A stretch of DNA of 64,000 nt. Origin: Molanna angustata. Taxonomy: Eukaryota > Arthropoda > Insecta > Trichoptera > Molannidae. The stretch lies in the NCBI GenBank assembly GCA_963576475.1, contig OY754982.1:10566546-10630545 (forward strand), read 5' to 3'. Numbering within the stretch: the stretch's first letter is position 1; every line of letters starts with the position of its first letter. Of this stretch, positions 45,441-56,790 are shown piece by piece. The notes beneath the pieces were generated by a model that did not search any database, had not been told where the DNA came from, and worked only from the letters and a program-made list of their open reading frames with translations. The translations under genes and the position numbers were made by a program.

Positions 45441-46379
45441 TAACTTATATTATGTTCAAATATTTGTTTTTAAAATATATTACATTTCTATCGTGAACTT
45501 CCTTTTGCTTCATAGTATGACATAGGAAGGTAGGTAGGTACTGTAGATATTTCTGGACATTTATTATATTGTATCCATAAATTTAATGACTTTTTATACA
45601 ATAATTTATTGCCCAGTAAGACATTAGCAAATAAAGAATATTTAGAATGATAATTTAAAATAAATTATGGCCAACCACACGATCGTATATCATACTGTCG
45701 GATGGACTTTCAAGATTGATTACATCATTATAAAAATTCCTTTTTTATATTATAATAATATGTATTATAAATTTAATTGAAACAATATCCTCCATTTTAT
45801 CGATTTAATGAGTGCAAGATATTCAAACAGTCTTGTCACATTGATTTATGAATATCATTTTAAAACATCCGACTGTTCAACAAATCCACGGGTTGAATCA
45901 AAGTTTTTTTTTTGCTGATTTTGGGCCAAATTAATTTATCGTATTGCTCGTTCATAATGAAAGATTTGGTATGTTTAGTTATTTTGTAATTTTATTTAGT
46001 TAGATATTTACGAATTAATAAATTATATTTTTTTTTAATATTATCTCCATAATTTTACAAAGTCACTAATGGGGATGGCAGATTGAACCGAATTTCACAT
46101 TTATCTATCTTGACAACCATTCATCAGTTCATCCGCATGCATTGTCTCAAACATGTCCATCTTTTATTCTTACTTACACAAAAAACATCATGATTTATAT
46201 ATTTCAAATAATCTGTGTATTCTTAGCTCTTTGTACAAAAATAAAGAAATATTCACTTAATATTAAATAAGGACGGTCCTTATTTACTCTCCTTTTCTTT
46301 TCGTATGTTTTTTTTGCTATAAAGTATTTTTTTTATCCTAGTGTAGTATGTTTTTGTTTTTTGTTGTATAAATATAATA
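45441..46379. other. AT-rich stretch, no gene seen
   Basis: Nothing is recognised. Confidence 0.4.
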
Positions 46380-46450
46380 TGTTGTCTAACTTTGTATTCT
46401 GGTTGATTGGAAGAAATTGCCTAATGACAATATGCTCGCCAGTGTACAGT
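46380..46450 (+). mobile_element. Repeat E, decayed 3' tail
   Basis: ggttgattggaagaaattgc, then ctaatgacaatatgctcgcc and agtgtaca. The hairpin has lost pairing (attgcc against gacaat). Confidence 0.5.
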
Positions 46451-47867
46451 ACATATTATTTTCTATCTGCAAGAAGTTCAGGTTATAAAGAGATATTCTT
46501 GAATTTCATATTATGTTTTTTTTATCAAAATAAACAATTCTTGTTGTACTTCTAAGTGAAAAAAGCTACTTTTTTGCGCAATACTACTCAGTATAAGGTT
46601 CACTTTCATGTTCAAGTTTAGAATAATTATATAATTTCGAAATTTAAAACCTACCTGGAAAAAAATATCATGTTCTCTAATGTATCATTTTTTTGACATT
46701 ATTATCAATATTTTGCCATGACATCTCTTAATATTCCCATTATTTTTTCGTAACACTTGTCCAAAATAAAAATTAACATATTGAGTGATTTTATAAGCGC
46801 TTAAAATGTCACACTCATCAAACTGATCAACTCGTTTAGCCACAATTAAAAATTTTAATTTTTAAGATTTTTAAACAAATATATTTATGAATTTCGCGGC
46901 GATCGGGCATAAAGATAATGTCCGTTTATATTCTTTGTTAGATCTTCGGCTTTGAATTTTTGGTATGCAAATTAACAATATAAAAATACTATATTTTTAC
47001 TGCTCAAATAATTAATTGATCGCAATAAATTATGCTAGTTAGAATCAACGCCTTTGTTAATTGCGTTTTTATTAAAAAATCATTTCTCAGATCCGTTCCA
47101 ATGAGAATGTTCCCATACAATTCATTCGATTAGTTTTCTCCATATTTCAAAATATTAATTTACGTCGTGCGTTTTTCGTCTTAATTAAGACAAAGATTTT
47201 TATCTTATTTTTAGTTAATCTGTATGTACGATTTTCATTATTTATAGAGTGAAAAATTAATCCCAGATGATTTATGTAAATTTTTGGACCACCTTCTGAA
47301 TTTATTTTCATTCTGATATTTAAGTACATACACAGTTGGAACATAAAATATGGTAACTAGATAATAATGAAATTCGTTCTGTTCGGGTGTCTTTAATTCT
47401 AATCTTATAGTTTTTTTTTACAATAAATTTAATTAAAAAAAAATGTTTTTCTTTTTCTTTCCATCTATAAATCAGCAGGAATGAATACAAAGGAAGAATT
47501 TGACAAAATTACGGTTTTTAAAAATCACATTGCTGATTTTCATCGGTTCCACACAAATTAATGACATTCCGTAGGACAATCGAATTATTATGTCCATATC
47601 AAATGAGGGCTTTTTCAGCCTTTACGATCATTCTAAAAAAAGAAATGAAATTCTACATTATTGACAAAAAAGGTTATAAAATTTTTATAAAATTAAAAGA
47701 ATGTTTTAAAAATATGTAACTCTTTTAAAATACTAGTTATTTTTTTTTGTTGTCTTTCGTATTGAGTCAGATTTGTATTGTTTTTTTTAATTAAAGTTGT
47801 TATTTTAAATATTTTTTTATATATGTAAAATAACAACTATAGTAAAGTAGTTTTTTTTATTTGCATA
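46451..47867. other. AT-rich stretch, no gene seen
   Basis: Nothing is recognised. The minus-strand 65-codon frame at 47147-47344 is lysine-rich and unsupported. Confidence 0.4.
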
Positions 47868-47936
47868 TACGCAAACATTGGATTTTTTCCATTTGGGAAA
47901 AAAAGTTTAAAAAAGATTGTCAATGAAAACAACTAT
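47868..47936 (+). mobile_element. Repeat C 5' fragment
   Basis: gcatatacgcaaacattgga, ttttttccatttggg, ending gtcaatg. It corresponds to the first 65 bp of the 45.11 kb copy. Confidence 0.6.
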
Positions 47937-48461
47937 AGTATTTAAGAAAGTATTTAAAATATTTTTTATTATTGATAGAAAAAAAACGATACTAGTTTGA
48001 CTGCATAATCAATGCTCAACTGCGTAAAGTCATTAAACAAGCATTTATTTGCTTATTTTAGGGAACGTAGGAAGATGTATATGTACTTGTTTAACAAGTA
48101 CATATTCATTTAAAAAAAAAAAAAAAAACTGTCTGAAACTAAATTTTACATTACTCGATTTGTATCTTGATTCAAGCAGAGCAGGTCCGACTTAGGGTTA
48201 AACTTTTAACCGGTCAAGCTCTCTAAGGTTAAAGTGTATCTCCTTCGGACATAAAATGTGACAAATGATAAGAGCTTTCTTCAGTTTTTCACACGAACAA
48301 AGGAGCACTCCTTTTTTCTTTAAGCGAATCTATTGCTCTTCGAAGTATAGTTATTCATTTCGTGACTTTTAATTTGTTAAACGATGAATGTGACTCAATT
48401 ATATAATATTTGTAAACATTGTAGCATATCCATATTTTTTTACTTATTAACAATAGCTGTC
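47937..48461. other. Stretch with a perfect palindrome and a poly-A run
   Basis: A perfect palindrome, atatgtacttgtt-t-aacaagtacatat, occupies 48079-48105. A run of 17 A follows at 48112-48128. 48.16-48.36 kb is less AT-rich and repeat-free, without a frame or splice pair. Confidence 0.45.
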
Positions 48462-48670
48462 GACCGCCGTGGCACAATTGGTAAGCCGTTCGGTTTCTGT
48501 GTGGGGTCCTGGGTTCGATTCCCAGCAGAGGAGAAATTTATTTAAATTTATTTCTCACGTAAATATTGCTTCTCTGGGCTGGTAACACTGCTTAGTTGGA
48601 AGAAATTGTCTTACGGCAATAAAATCACCACTTGCGCAGGGTGCAAGGGAGTATTTATTATTATTGTTAT
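48462..48670 (+). mobile_element. SINE-B, full length, best copy
   Basis: gaccgccgtggcacaattgg (A box about 48470-48480), ggttcgattcccagcagagg (B box 48512-48522), the body with tttctcacgtaaatattgct, gaaattgtcttacggcaata (hairpin) and cacttgcgcagggtgcaagg, then a TTATTATTG tail. The two boxes are intact, so this copy defines the family. Confidence 0.9.
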
Positions 48671-48945
48671 TAACTGTGAGGTCCCGGCTTACAAAAGTCC
48701 TTCCATTCTTATCTAGTATCATTGTTTTCGGGTGTTGCGTAAGAGCCGGGTAATCGAAAATACAACAGGCAACAATAACATCTCACATATTTCACCAATG
48801 AGGTTCACCACCCATTCTGTATGTTACATTTTTAGATGAGACGAGACTTGTGTCGCGCTTCCTGTACAATGCACACCCACACACCTGTCGTTGGTCACCC
48901 CGCATTGTGGGATGTAACGTGATGGTATATATGTATGTTACAGTA
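48671..48945 (+). mobile_element. Repeat D, longest copy
   Basis: ctgtgaggtcccggcttaca, gcgtaagagccgggtaatcg, caggcaacaataacatctca, then tagatgagacgagacttgtg, acacctgtcgttggtcaccc and gtaacgtgatggtatatatg. Other copies are at 18.43 (minus), 44.89 (start only) and 57.56 kb. Its end resembles that of LINE-I. No reading frame is clearly preserved; it could be the 3' region of an unrecognised retroelement. Confidence 0.65.
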
Positions 48946-49145
48946 TTAATTCTAACTTTGACTAATGTTTCTTTTTTTAAGGCTCTGCCTTAGTAACAGA
49001 GGTTTGATTCATTTCGAATAATTTCATTAAAAATTTTAAAGAATAAAAAAAAAACGTTTAAGGAAAAAAAATTAAAATCACAGCTGTCCGTGATTTTGTG
49101 GCATATTCACTTCACAACGGCCGTTTTTCATTATTTTTAAAGTTG

Positions 49146-49336
49146 GTTTTATATTTAATTTTTTTAAAACGAATATGTCCTTCTTAAATAAGTAAGTATA
49201 TATGCATCTTCAACATTCCCTAAATTAAGCATAAATGCTTGCGCTATAGCTGAACGAAATCGGTCGAGGCAGGATTCGAACTCGCGACCACTGGATTATT
49301 AGCCCGGTGCACTAACCGCTCTGCCATCGACCCATT
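49146..49336 (-). mobile_element. SINE-C, tRNA-derived, best copy
   Basis: Minus strand: gggtcgatggcagagcggtt (A box), gggctaataatccagtggtc (anticodon arm with loop ctaataa, an Ile-AAT-like anticodon), cgcgagttcgaatcctgcct (B box), then tcgacc pairing with ggtcga of the start. The body continues with atagcgcaagcatttatgct and a fragment rich in A/T. The acceptor stem pairs six bases, so the tRNA origin is clear. Confidence 0.85.
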
Positions 49337-50019
49337 AATAGACTCCCCTATTGAAATCCCATGAAAATTAAAATCATCCAAAACAGTCGACTGAATTTAA
49401 AAATACAAAATGACACAGCTGTGACTGAATATTGAAATGGGTATTTGTTTTGCTATAATATTCTTAAGTAAACTCCTAATATTCGAATTGTATAGTATTC
49501 GGAGTATCATTTTTGTCTATCTGTATTTGGATTTATTTTACTCGCCGTATTTATTTTTCGTCGTTGATTTCTCAGAGTTTCTAAAAGTAAAAGCGTTGAT
49601 TTCCCGAAATAATCGCGTCCCTTTAAATTCCAAAGGTGTTCGGTTGGCCATACTTGTTCTTACTTGAAGTAGTCAGGGAGGGTAGAACGTTAATTTATAT
49701 TTTTTTCTCTGTCTTTCCCATCCCTATCCTGACCGCGACAGGGGCATCACCGCGGAGGAAATAACAGAATAATCTCTTTTTCGGCTACGCCACTGGAGCC
49801 GGCTAGATATCCGCTAAATCAGTATTAGCCTATATCTCGATTGTGATCTACGAAATATAAGCTTTTTTTATCTTCTGGAGCCAGTGATGCACAAAATTTT
49901 TCCGAATGGACTGTTGAATTTTTTTTTTTCGTTATTTATATCGCTTATTTTCAATAATGTCTAATATCTTCTTAAAATAGCTGATCATTTCAATCAGCTA
50001 TTTATAAATCATTTCAAGT
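49337..50019. other. Unassigned stretch, less AT-rich at 49.68-49.86 kb
   Basis: A less AT-rich segment (gaccgcgacaggggcatcac and gctacgccactggagccggc) lacks a frame or donor; no repeat match. The 76-codon frame at 49437-49667 has no domain. Confidence 0.3.
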
Positions 50020-50585
50020 AAAAAACGAGTGGGTTGTGGCCAACGCTAAACTCCTCACTAACAAGTCATTCTATAAAGTATTCAAATTTTGTATGAAAAA
50101 TTTCCAACATTTTCATGAAATGAGTTTGTTAAATTATTTTTTATTTAAATATTTTATTATGAAAACTTGATAACTCTTCAATGCCATTTTATGAAAGTGA
50201 TGTGCCTTTTTACGAATTTGAAAACAAAAATTTCAAATTTTAAGTTTCCTGAGCTTGGGGTCACTTTGAAATATTTGACAGTTAAACATATTGAGAAGCA
50301 CTATTCATATATCGTTCAAAATCTAATGGGATCTAATCGAGTATTAGATATACATATTTGCAAAATTTGAATAGAATCGAATGAGTACTTTAGTCTATAA
50401 TCGATAAAGTAAAAAATGAACACACCGTACATAGCACACACACACACCGATACATTGTGATGAAACTTTCAGAATTCAATCTCAGCATGATACTAGTTGA
50501 TAATCTGCAATAAAAAAATACCCTTAAAAATTGCGAAATCATAACTCCCCACTATATCACCTTGTGTTAGTGAGGAGTAAAAAAG
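50020..50585 (-). mobile_element. Non-autonomous element, copy 2 of an inverted pair
   Basis: Reverse complement of the element at 40.29-40.68 kb but about 170 bp longer, mostly because of an interior segment with (CA)n (50437-50450). The left edge, gtgggttgtggccaacgcta, and right edge, ttagtgaggagtaaaa, bracket it. Terminal inverted repeats of about 13 bp as in copy 1. Confidence 0.75.
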
Positions 50586-50885
50586 TATTTGTTGGAATCA
50601 TTCCTTTTACAAGCATTACGCCTTCATCACAATGACGGCATCCACTCCGATCTGCTGAACGTACTTTACTGTAGATTTATTTCAATTTATAGTACTGATT
50701 TTTTTTCTCGTCATTTGAAGTACAATCAGCAAAACTATGTAATAGTCCAAGTCCTAATTTTACGTCTGCTATGTCATTAAACATATTCAAAAAAGGCAAA
50801 AATATCTTTCTGGTAATACCTGATTTCTTCTTCCTCTCCTCCTCCTCTCCTTATCCTTTTGTTTTTTTTTGCATTTCTTTTGTTA
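50586..50885. other. Unassigned spacer
   Basis: Pyrimidine-rich near 50822-50870. No element is recognised. Confidence 0.3.
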
Positions 50886-51280
50886 TCTTTATGAATGATC
50901 GCAACATATCAAAGGATGCCAAAGTTGCCATTGATAACGCCATCGTAGTGCCATCCTTGACGTATACAAGTGAAACCTGGACATGGCAAAAGACGCATGA
51001 AAGTAGAATAAATGCTGTTGAAATGAGATCGTTAAGAAGGATTTGTAATAGAACTATGTATGACCGGGAAAGAAATGAGGACATAAGGAAAGAATGTAAG
51101 ATGAAGAAAGATGTCATTACTTAAATGAAAGTGAACACATTGAGATGGTTTGGTCACATGGGGAGAATGAATGAGGAGCGCCTGACGAAGAAAATATACA
51201 GAGCGGAAAAGGAATGGAATGAGAGGTCGGGGTCGCCCAAGAAAGGGATGGCACGACCATGTTAATCAACTAAATAAATT
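50886..51280 (+). mobile_element. LINE-I post-RT fragment, longest upstream reach
   Basis: Plus strand: NDRNISKDAKVAIDNAIVVP, SLTYTSETWTWQKTHESRIN, AVEMRSLRRICNRTMYDRER, NEDIRKECKMKKDVIT, a stop, MKVNTLRWFGHMGRMNEERL, TKKIYRAEK, then a shift into MRGRGRPRKGWHDHVN. It breaks off at about 51.27 kb and joins repeat XII. The YTSETWT-HE-xINxxEMRSLRRI order is standard after the reverse transcriptase. One stop and one frameshift: inactive. Confidence 0.85.
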
Positions 51281-51287
51281 AATCAAC

Positions 51288-51480
51288 TTCCGAATTCTGT
51301 GTTTCCATCTTCGTACAACCCGGGTCTTTTTAAAATCCGAATCAATAAACTCTTTTCTAGACTGCAAACCCCTCCCAACGCTACGTAGTGCGCTTCTTCG
51401 GAAGAGTAAAATGGACCCAAATCCTAATAGCTGGCGTCCCCTACGTAGACATGTTAAAAAAAAAAAACTAAAATGTTGGC
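51288..51480 (+). mobile_element. Repeat XII, uninterrupted copy with A-tail
   Basis: cttccgaattctgtgtttcc, acaacccgggtctttttaaa, tgcaaacccctcccaacgct, acgtagtgcgcttcttcgga, agagtaaaatggacccaaat and ggcgtcccctacgtagacat, ending in a run of A (51452-51464). It abuts the LINE-I fragment and is the empty-site counterpart of the interrupted copy at 21.3 kb. Its A-tail marks the 3' end of a retroelement or a shared LINE tail. Confidence 0.65.
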
Positions 51481-51595
51481 TTTTGTGTCACAATATTGTT
51501 ATAGTTCTTATGGCTTAGGTTCGATTATTGGTAGAAAATATCAAACACAGTTTTTTTTTCTATATTTAATCAACATCATCTGTCATAAAAATTCA

Positions 51596-51795
51596 ATTTA
51601 CCTTCTTCTTCATTCATGTATTTGACCTGGTGATGGTGGAGTACCCTGGAAGTAGGAGGTCCAACTGTCCTTCCATCTCTTCGCAGGTATTCCGGGTAAT
51701 GTTCTGTTATTGGGTATTTCTGTCTTAACAATTTTGACATTTATTTTGTCGTCCATGCGTTCGACGTGGTCTCTCCAATTAATTTCTTTAAAAGG
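51596..51795 (-). mobile_element. LINE-VI C-terminal fragment
   Basis: Minus strand: NWRDHVERMDDKINVKIVKT, EIPNNRTLPGIPAKRWKDSW and TSYFQGTPPSPGQIHE, then gaagaag. It is the most readable copy of the family; HVERMDxxxxVKIVKxEIP followed by GxPxKRWKDSWTS is also seen at 4.3 and 19.3 kb. Confidence 0.8.
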
Positions 51796-52618
51796 GTATT
51801 CAAAAATACTACATAATATCGTATGTTTCTTTTTCGCTTCGCTTTGTTTGCCCTTTTTAGCTTCTAAACACCTGTTTTCATTTTGAAATGTGACAACGGA
51901 TTGTAAATCTCTGGTTTAGTCGAATGGTATGGAAATTCAGCCCTCGTCTGATTCAACATCCAAATGCAAAATTCACAATAAATTTCTCAAATTATATCGC
52001 CGCGAAACGAGGGAAGTAATAGAATGGTTAAAAGATAAAAAGAAAAGAGAGGGGTGAATATATACGGCCTTTTCGTGAAATGGGTGTAAGGAATACCAAA
52101 AATGTGGAAAATGGTGTTGCGGGAATTCCCTTCCCTCACAATTTCTGGACTATTATTTATCAACTCTCATCCATGCATACTTTCCTGCTTTAATACCTTC
52201 ATATTATTCATTGTGCCAAATCAATATTTTTTGACGGGTTTTTTTAGTTTTGACATAAATAAAATCTTTATGTCAATACCCTATTTTTTCACCCTTCAAC
52301 TCAACTTTGACAAAAATATCACAACATGGAGAAATATGAAATATCTATGAAGTGTAAAGAAATAGATCCTGAAGTATTACGTACAATAATAGGATGATAC
52401 GAAATTCATTATTTTGAACAAATCCTAATCAATTATTGGACATCATTTGTTCCAATATGACAAAACCTAATAAATTATTGTACGTGGTTTGTTCTTCCCC
52501 CACCACCCATTCTGCTTATGGGGACTAATAACGGCCCCTTGCAAAACTCTGAAAGAACACATAAAGAACATACGAAGAGTCCGGAGAACTCTAAAACCTT
52601 GTAGACACTGCACTTAAT
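51796..52618. other. Unassigned stretch with a small inverted repeat
   Basis: acgtacaataat (52379-52390) faces attattgtacgt (52474-52485), enclosing about 83 nt, so a small foldback is possible. No gene is recognised. Confidence 0.35.
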
Positions 52619-52882
52619 GTGCCTAAGAGAGCTAATCATGTGGAAACAACTGGCTCACAGCTCATTGATAGTGAAGATAAGAATGCACCGAATTTAAGAC
52701 AGAAAGTTTTGAAAGCCCTAAAGTTGCTCTTCGTGGCTACAAGGTCCGCATGTCCAATGGGTCCAAAGAAATTCCCTCGTACATCGTTGGAGGGAATTAC
52801 GTGGTTTGATCAAACATTTGTACAAATACCTATGACAACATACACACCAGATCTTCTTATTGATTTGATTTATGATGACTAA
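52619..52882 (+). CDS. Unidentified open frame, 87 codons
   Basis: The frame contains SEDKNAPNLRQKVLKALKLL and PMGPKKFPRTSLEGITWFDQ and ends in a stop after DLLIDLIYDD. It begins with a GTG in the region and shows no domain I know; the upstream frame is closed by a tag. Codon use is not obviously different from its neighbourhood. It may be a fragment of an unrecognised transposase or a chance frame. Confidence 0.2.
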   Translation: MPKRANHVETTGSQLIDSEDKNAPNLRQKVLKALKLLFVATRSACPMGPKKFPRTSLEGITWFDQTFVQIPMTTYTPDLLIDLIYDD

Positions 52883-53400
52883 AATTAACTAATCATTGCA
52901 CTTGATTTGTTTAAATTTGAAAAACCCGAATCATTTATTTTGTTTAACTGATACTACTCTGAATTAGTTGAATAACTTTATTACTATCTAAACTATTTTT
53001 TCTCGAACTTCCAGAGGAGAATCGAGGCAGGGAAAAGCAGTTGTCGATGTATATTCGCGAAATAATAAAACAGACAGTGGAGAAGCAAATAAATATTTTG
53101 TATCTTTCAGTGATGTGCTTGATGTTGAAATGGGTACAAAGAGGCTATTAGGTGAACCGTGGTGTACCCATTTTTTTCATGGATGTTGTTAGTTCTATTG
53201 TGGAACCTATTCAGAAATAAACAATTGTGAATTCGTAGGTCAGATAATATGTACATACATATAAGATCTGTTTCACAGCCATGACGTACATAATTCTTGT
53301 CGTGTAAATTAAAATACCTATAAATTTACTTATCCATTGTTGATATTGCCCTTTTGTTTATATTTTAATTTTTTCTTTTTAACTGATTGTATTTTTCTTT
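52883..53400. other. Unassigned stretch before the ratchet-like site
   Basis: A segment of moderate GC at 53.01-53.20 kb has no clear splice pair. From 53.33 kb the sequence becomes pyrimidine-rich towards the acceptor at 53.41 kb. Confidence 0.35.
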
Positions 53401-53416
53401 TTTGTTTCAGGTAAGA
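53387..53416 (+). promoter_or_regulatory. Candidate recursive-splice (ratchet) site
   Basis: aactgat (branch-point-like, 53381-53387), a pyrimidine tract and tttgtttcag (53401-53410), followed immediately by gtaaga (53411-53416). A 3' splice site fused to a 5' splice site, CAG/GTAAG, is the known signature of recursive splicing in long insect introns. A second donor, gtaagt, follows 35 nt later (53446-53451), the arrangement expected of a ratchet exon. It is on the same strand as the exon candidate at 24.55 kb, about 28.8 kb downstream. Confidence 0.5.
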
Positions 53417-54000
53417 CCTCATTTGTTACAACAATGAAATCCTTTGTAAGTACTCATTCGCCGTGTAATTAATCTTATTTTTTAATCCAGCAATGGTTCC
53501 TCATAAATGATAATTCGTCCAATATAGGTTTGTTTACAAATATTCTTTTTTTATCAATTAATATAAATTTTAATTCTGTAACGAATTCAAATATACTTAA
53601 GCATTTTGTTTTCTAAAACGTACCCATCCTCTCGTTATTTCTTTATAGTTATAACTTTATCTTTTTCATCTTGTGTCGTTATTTTTATACATATTTAATC
53701 TCAAATCACCGATCTTTTGCTTTGTCAAAGTATTAAATTTATTTTCTGAAATCACAAAATTCCAAATTTCTCTCTGACATCATCATTGATCATTCCAGTT
53801 CCGCCGCACGCCTAGAAAGTTCTTTGTATCACAATGGAAGCCCTAATCTGATAACTGTAGGGTGGTATAGTATTGTTAGGAATTCACTCCGTGCATTATG
53901 TGCAATTCTGTTTCATACACGTTTGATAGTTTCGCATACATGCGAGGTTATCAATGATAACACGGTAAGCTCGTGTTTTCAATAACACTCAAGAAATAAG
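53417..54000 (+). other. AT-rich stretch after the ratchet-like site
   Basis: No gene or repeat is recognised. Confidence 0.4.
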
Positions 54001-56515
54001 ATGGTGCCTTTGTATGGACACAGTTTTGCCAGATACAGAATCTTCGTTCACTCTCGTATTTTTCGTTTTGATATCAAAATCGTGTGCTCACTTGCTGCAG
54101 GCTTCGTGGCCTGCAATTTCAAATTACTAAGATCTGGATTACGGAGCTTTGCGATAGTTACCAATGCTTCAATTGCAATACAAAACAACGCTTACTCAAC
54201 ATTAATATATTTGTATTTCGAATTTAATAATAATTAGAATTTGTATACATCTGTTTAATTATCATTTATAAGGTTCTTACAGTTTAGTCTTGTGATGCTT
54301 TACGAAACAAATCTCTTTTAAGTCTCTTTAAGAAAGTGCTCATCCTTTATGCACCGTAGACATTTTGAGGTTATCCATTTAACTTTACCAGGACCACTCA
54401 CACTAAAGCATCGATAAAAGTAAGCTGCTTTATCGACTCTGTCCAATCCCTATAAGTAGTACATCCGTTATTCAAAGAAAAAAGTTTAAATGCAATGTAA
54501 TATCTTTAATGGGTACAGATCTAACTAAACATTTTGCAAAGAAGCTATGAATTAAATCATTTTAGGTTTTTTTTCGATGAGTGTTGCTTCGTTCATCGTT
54601 GACTCAAGAAGTTTTTTGCTGTTCGTGAGCTGAAAATGTGAATTTATTCTAGGTGATCGTGATGTACCAGATATCTTTGTAATGCTGTTGCGCTTGCGTA
54701 ATATATTTTTACGCAATCGTGCTACTGTTTTATGCTATCTCTCCTTGCCCCTGGACGGAATTGACTATAATCGCCTGTTGTGGTTATTTAATTGAATGGA
54801 AATTATGCGCTCCTGATCATTCTGATTTTCATTTATAAATGTTGGTATATTTCTGTTCTTCCTTATGTGGTTTATTGATATTAATGAGATCACGAACGCA
54901 CGCTTTAAAACATTGCAAAATATTTTTGTACAATTATTTCGAATACGCTTTTATCATTGTGCGATATCTATCTATAAAATTGTAAAATACTCAGACTTCA
55001 TATAATATTTTGAATGTTTCTTTGTCGATTTGTATTTTATTCTAGTACTCTATGTGGGGCTTTCTCTGCCTTATCGCATCGTGTTTATCCATCTTGCTCC
55101 TGGTATGTTCTTTGAATTCTACTCCCGTGTATTACCAGGATGCCAGAGATGCTTGAGGATAGATTGATCTCCTAATGTAGCCTGTGCCGACTAACGCGAT
55201 GCTTTCAGATATGTAGGCTCTGTGTTGCCGGTATGCCTCCCACAGCGCATCAGATACCTCACCACATCTTTTTATCTCCTGGTAGGATCCGCACCACACT
55301 TAGCTGCCGCTCTTTTGAGAAAAAGCATTTTTTCCTCGTTTTTTGCCCCGGAGCTCCCACATTTCTCATGCAAAATGGGCTAATTTGAATTTTTGAAACA
55401 TTGTTTATCCCTCGAAAAATTATATCAAAAAGAATAAACGTAAATTAGAAGTTTCAAAGCAACTTTAATTTGAAAATTTACTTGTATTTTTTGGCAATTT
55501 TTTATCGTTTCATTTTGTTGCTATGAAATTGAATTCCAAAATGAAATAAGGTTTTTATTTCAATAATCTGAAAAAACATGTACCCATGCACTGAAAGAAA
55601 AATGAAAAAAAGTAATTTTACAACCAACATCCGGTTACAAATTCAATAATGAGGATTGTTTTATAGGAACTCTTCTTGAGTGTAGCGAATTTATTACTTT
55701 ATTTATTTAAAGGTTTTTAGGAATCGCTTTTGAAAGCTTTTCTCCGAGGATGGCGGCCACGGATATGAAAGTTCTTGTATAAGTGAAAGTTTTACTACTG
55801 TTTTATGAAAGTCACATTATACACTATTGGGTTTATATGTTGCATGTGTAAGAGTTTCAGCAAGATCATTTCCCGATGCATTTCTGGTCGTAAAAAGCGA
55901 CTTAGCTCTTTAAGAAAATCCGTGGCAGAACCTGAGTATATAGTAATTTAACCAAAGTGCATTCTCCCATAGAACATATCGTGTGTATTTTACGTGCAAG
56001 ATGTCATAGTGTGCACTTACTTATCTGGTACTTGCTTATAATAAATGTGAAGCAACACTTGATATTTTGTAATAAACGTATGTTTGACACGTTCTATTTT
56101 ATGCACGATTGTAAATTTATAGTTTGAGTATTCGGGCAGTTTAATGAAGTACCTATGTATATTATGTTTCCAGATACCGTGACAATTCGCATCGATAATT
56201 GTCAATGTATTGTTTTAGGTATGTGTACAATAAAGGCACCAACTTGGCGCCTAGTAGGAATATATTATTTATCTTCATTTATATTAAATATTCGTGGTTT
56301 TTAATTTTTAGCGTATTTCATAATTATCATCAACGGGTGCCATATGGAGAGTGTATAATATTAGATTATTAGTTTTCTGTAGATCCATCTCTTATTTTAT
56401 TTCATCTGCCAAAACTTCCAACGCCTTCACTAATTATTGTTTTTCAACAAAGGTAGAATTAATTAAAATGTTTGTATGCATGTATTGTATGTATATTTCA
56501 TGTTGATGTCAAAAT
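54001..56515. other. Long stretch without a gene
   Basis: A 78-codon plus-strand frame at 54001-54237 has no domain. 55.04-55.32 kb is less AT-rich and on the minus strand has frames such as VSDALWEAYRQHRAYISESI that I cannot assign; a decayed transposon protein is possible. Nothing else is recognised. Confidence 0.35.
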
Positions 56516-56790
56516 GTATAATTTCTTACATCTAGTATAAACAAAAAAAAATATGACATATAAAAACAGGATAAAAAATATCTAATATCCATCAAAGATC
56601 ACAAAAAACAAAAGAGACACACAGTATATCCAAAGAATTTTTCCTTTATAAATTCGACACCTAGGCGACAAAAAAAATCAAGTCTTGAAACTTCCTTCAC
56701 ACTTTCTGGCAAATCATTGTATAATTTGCAATGTACACCACTTTGTGTACATAATGCAAGACTCACTCGTTTTTCCCTCATTCTACTCTA
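56516..56790 (-). mobile_element. LINE-IX-like C-terminal remnant
   Basis: Minus strand, one frame: MREKRVSLALCTQSGVHCKL and YNDLPESVKEVSRLDFFCRL, GVEFIKEKFFGYTVC, then the 3' flank tttgtttatactagatgtaa that matches LINE-IX at 17.2 kb. The LYNDLPESVKEVSR block resembles the YNSLPPNIKETTS block at 39.8 kb, so the two are related members of one family. Only the last 60 codons and the UTR remain. Confidence 0.7.

Noticed and set aside
52619..52882. 87-codon frame as a gene
   Set aside because: Listed with low confidence only; no domain, no splice or promoter support and no copy elsewhere in the window.
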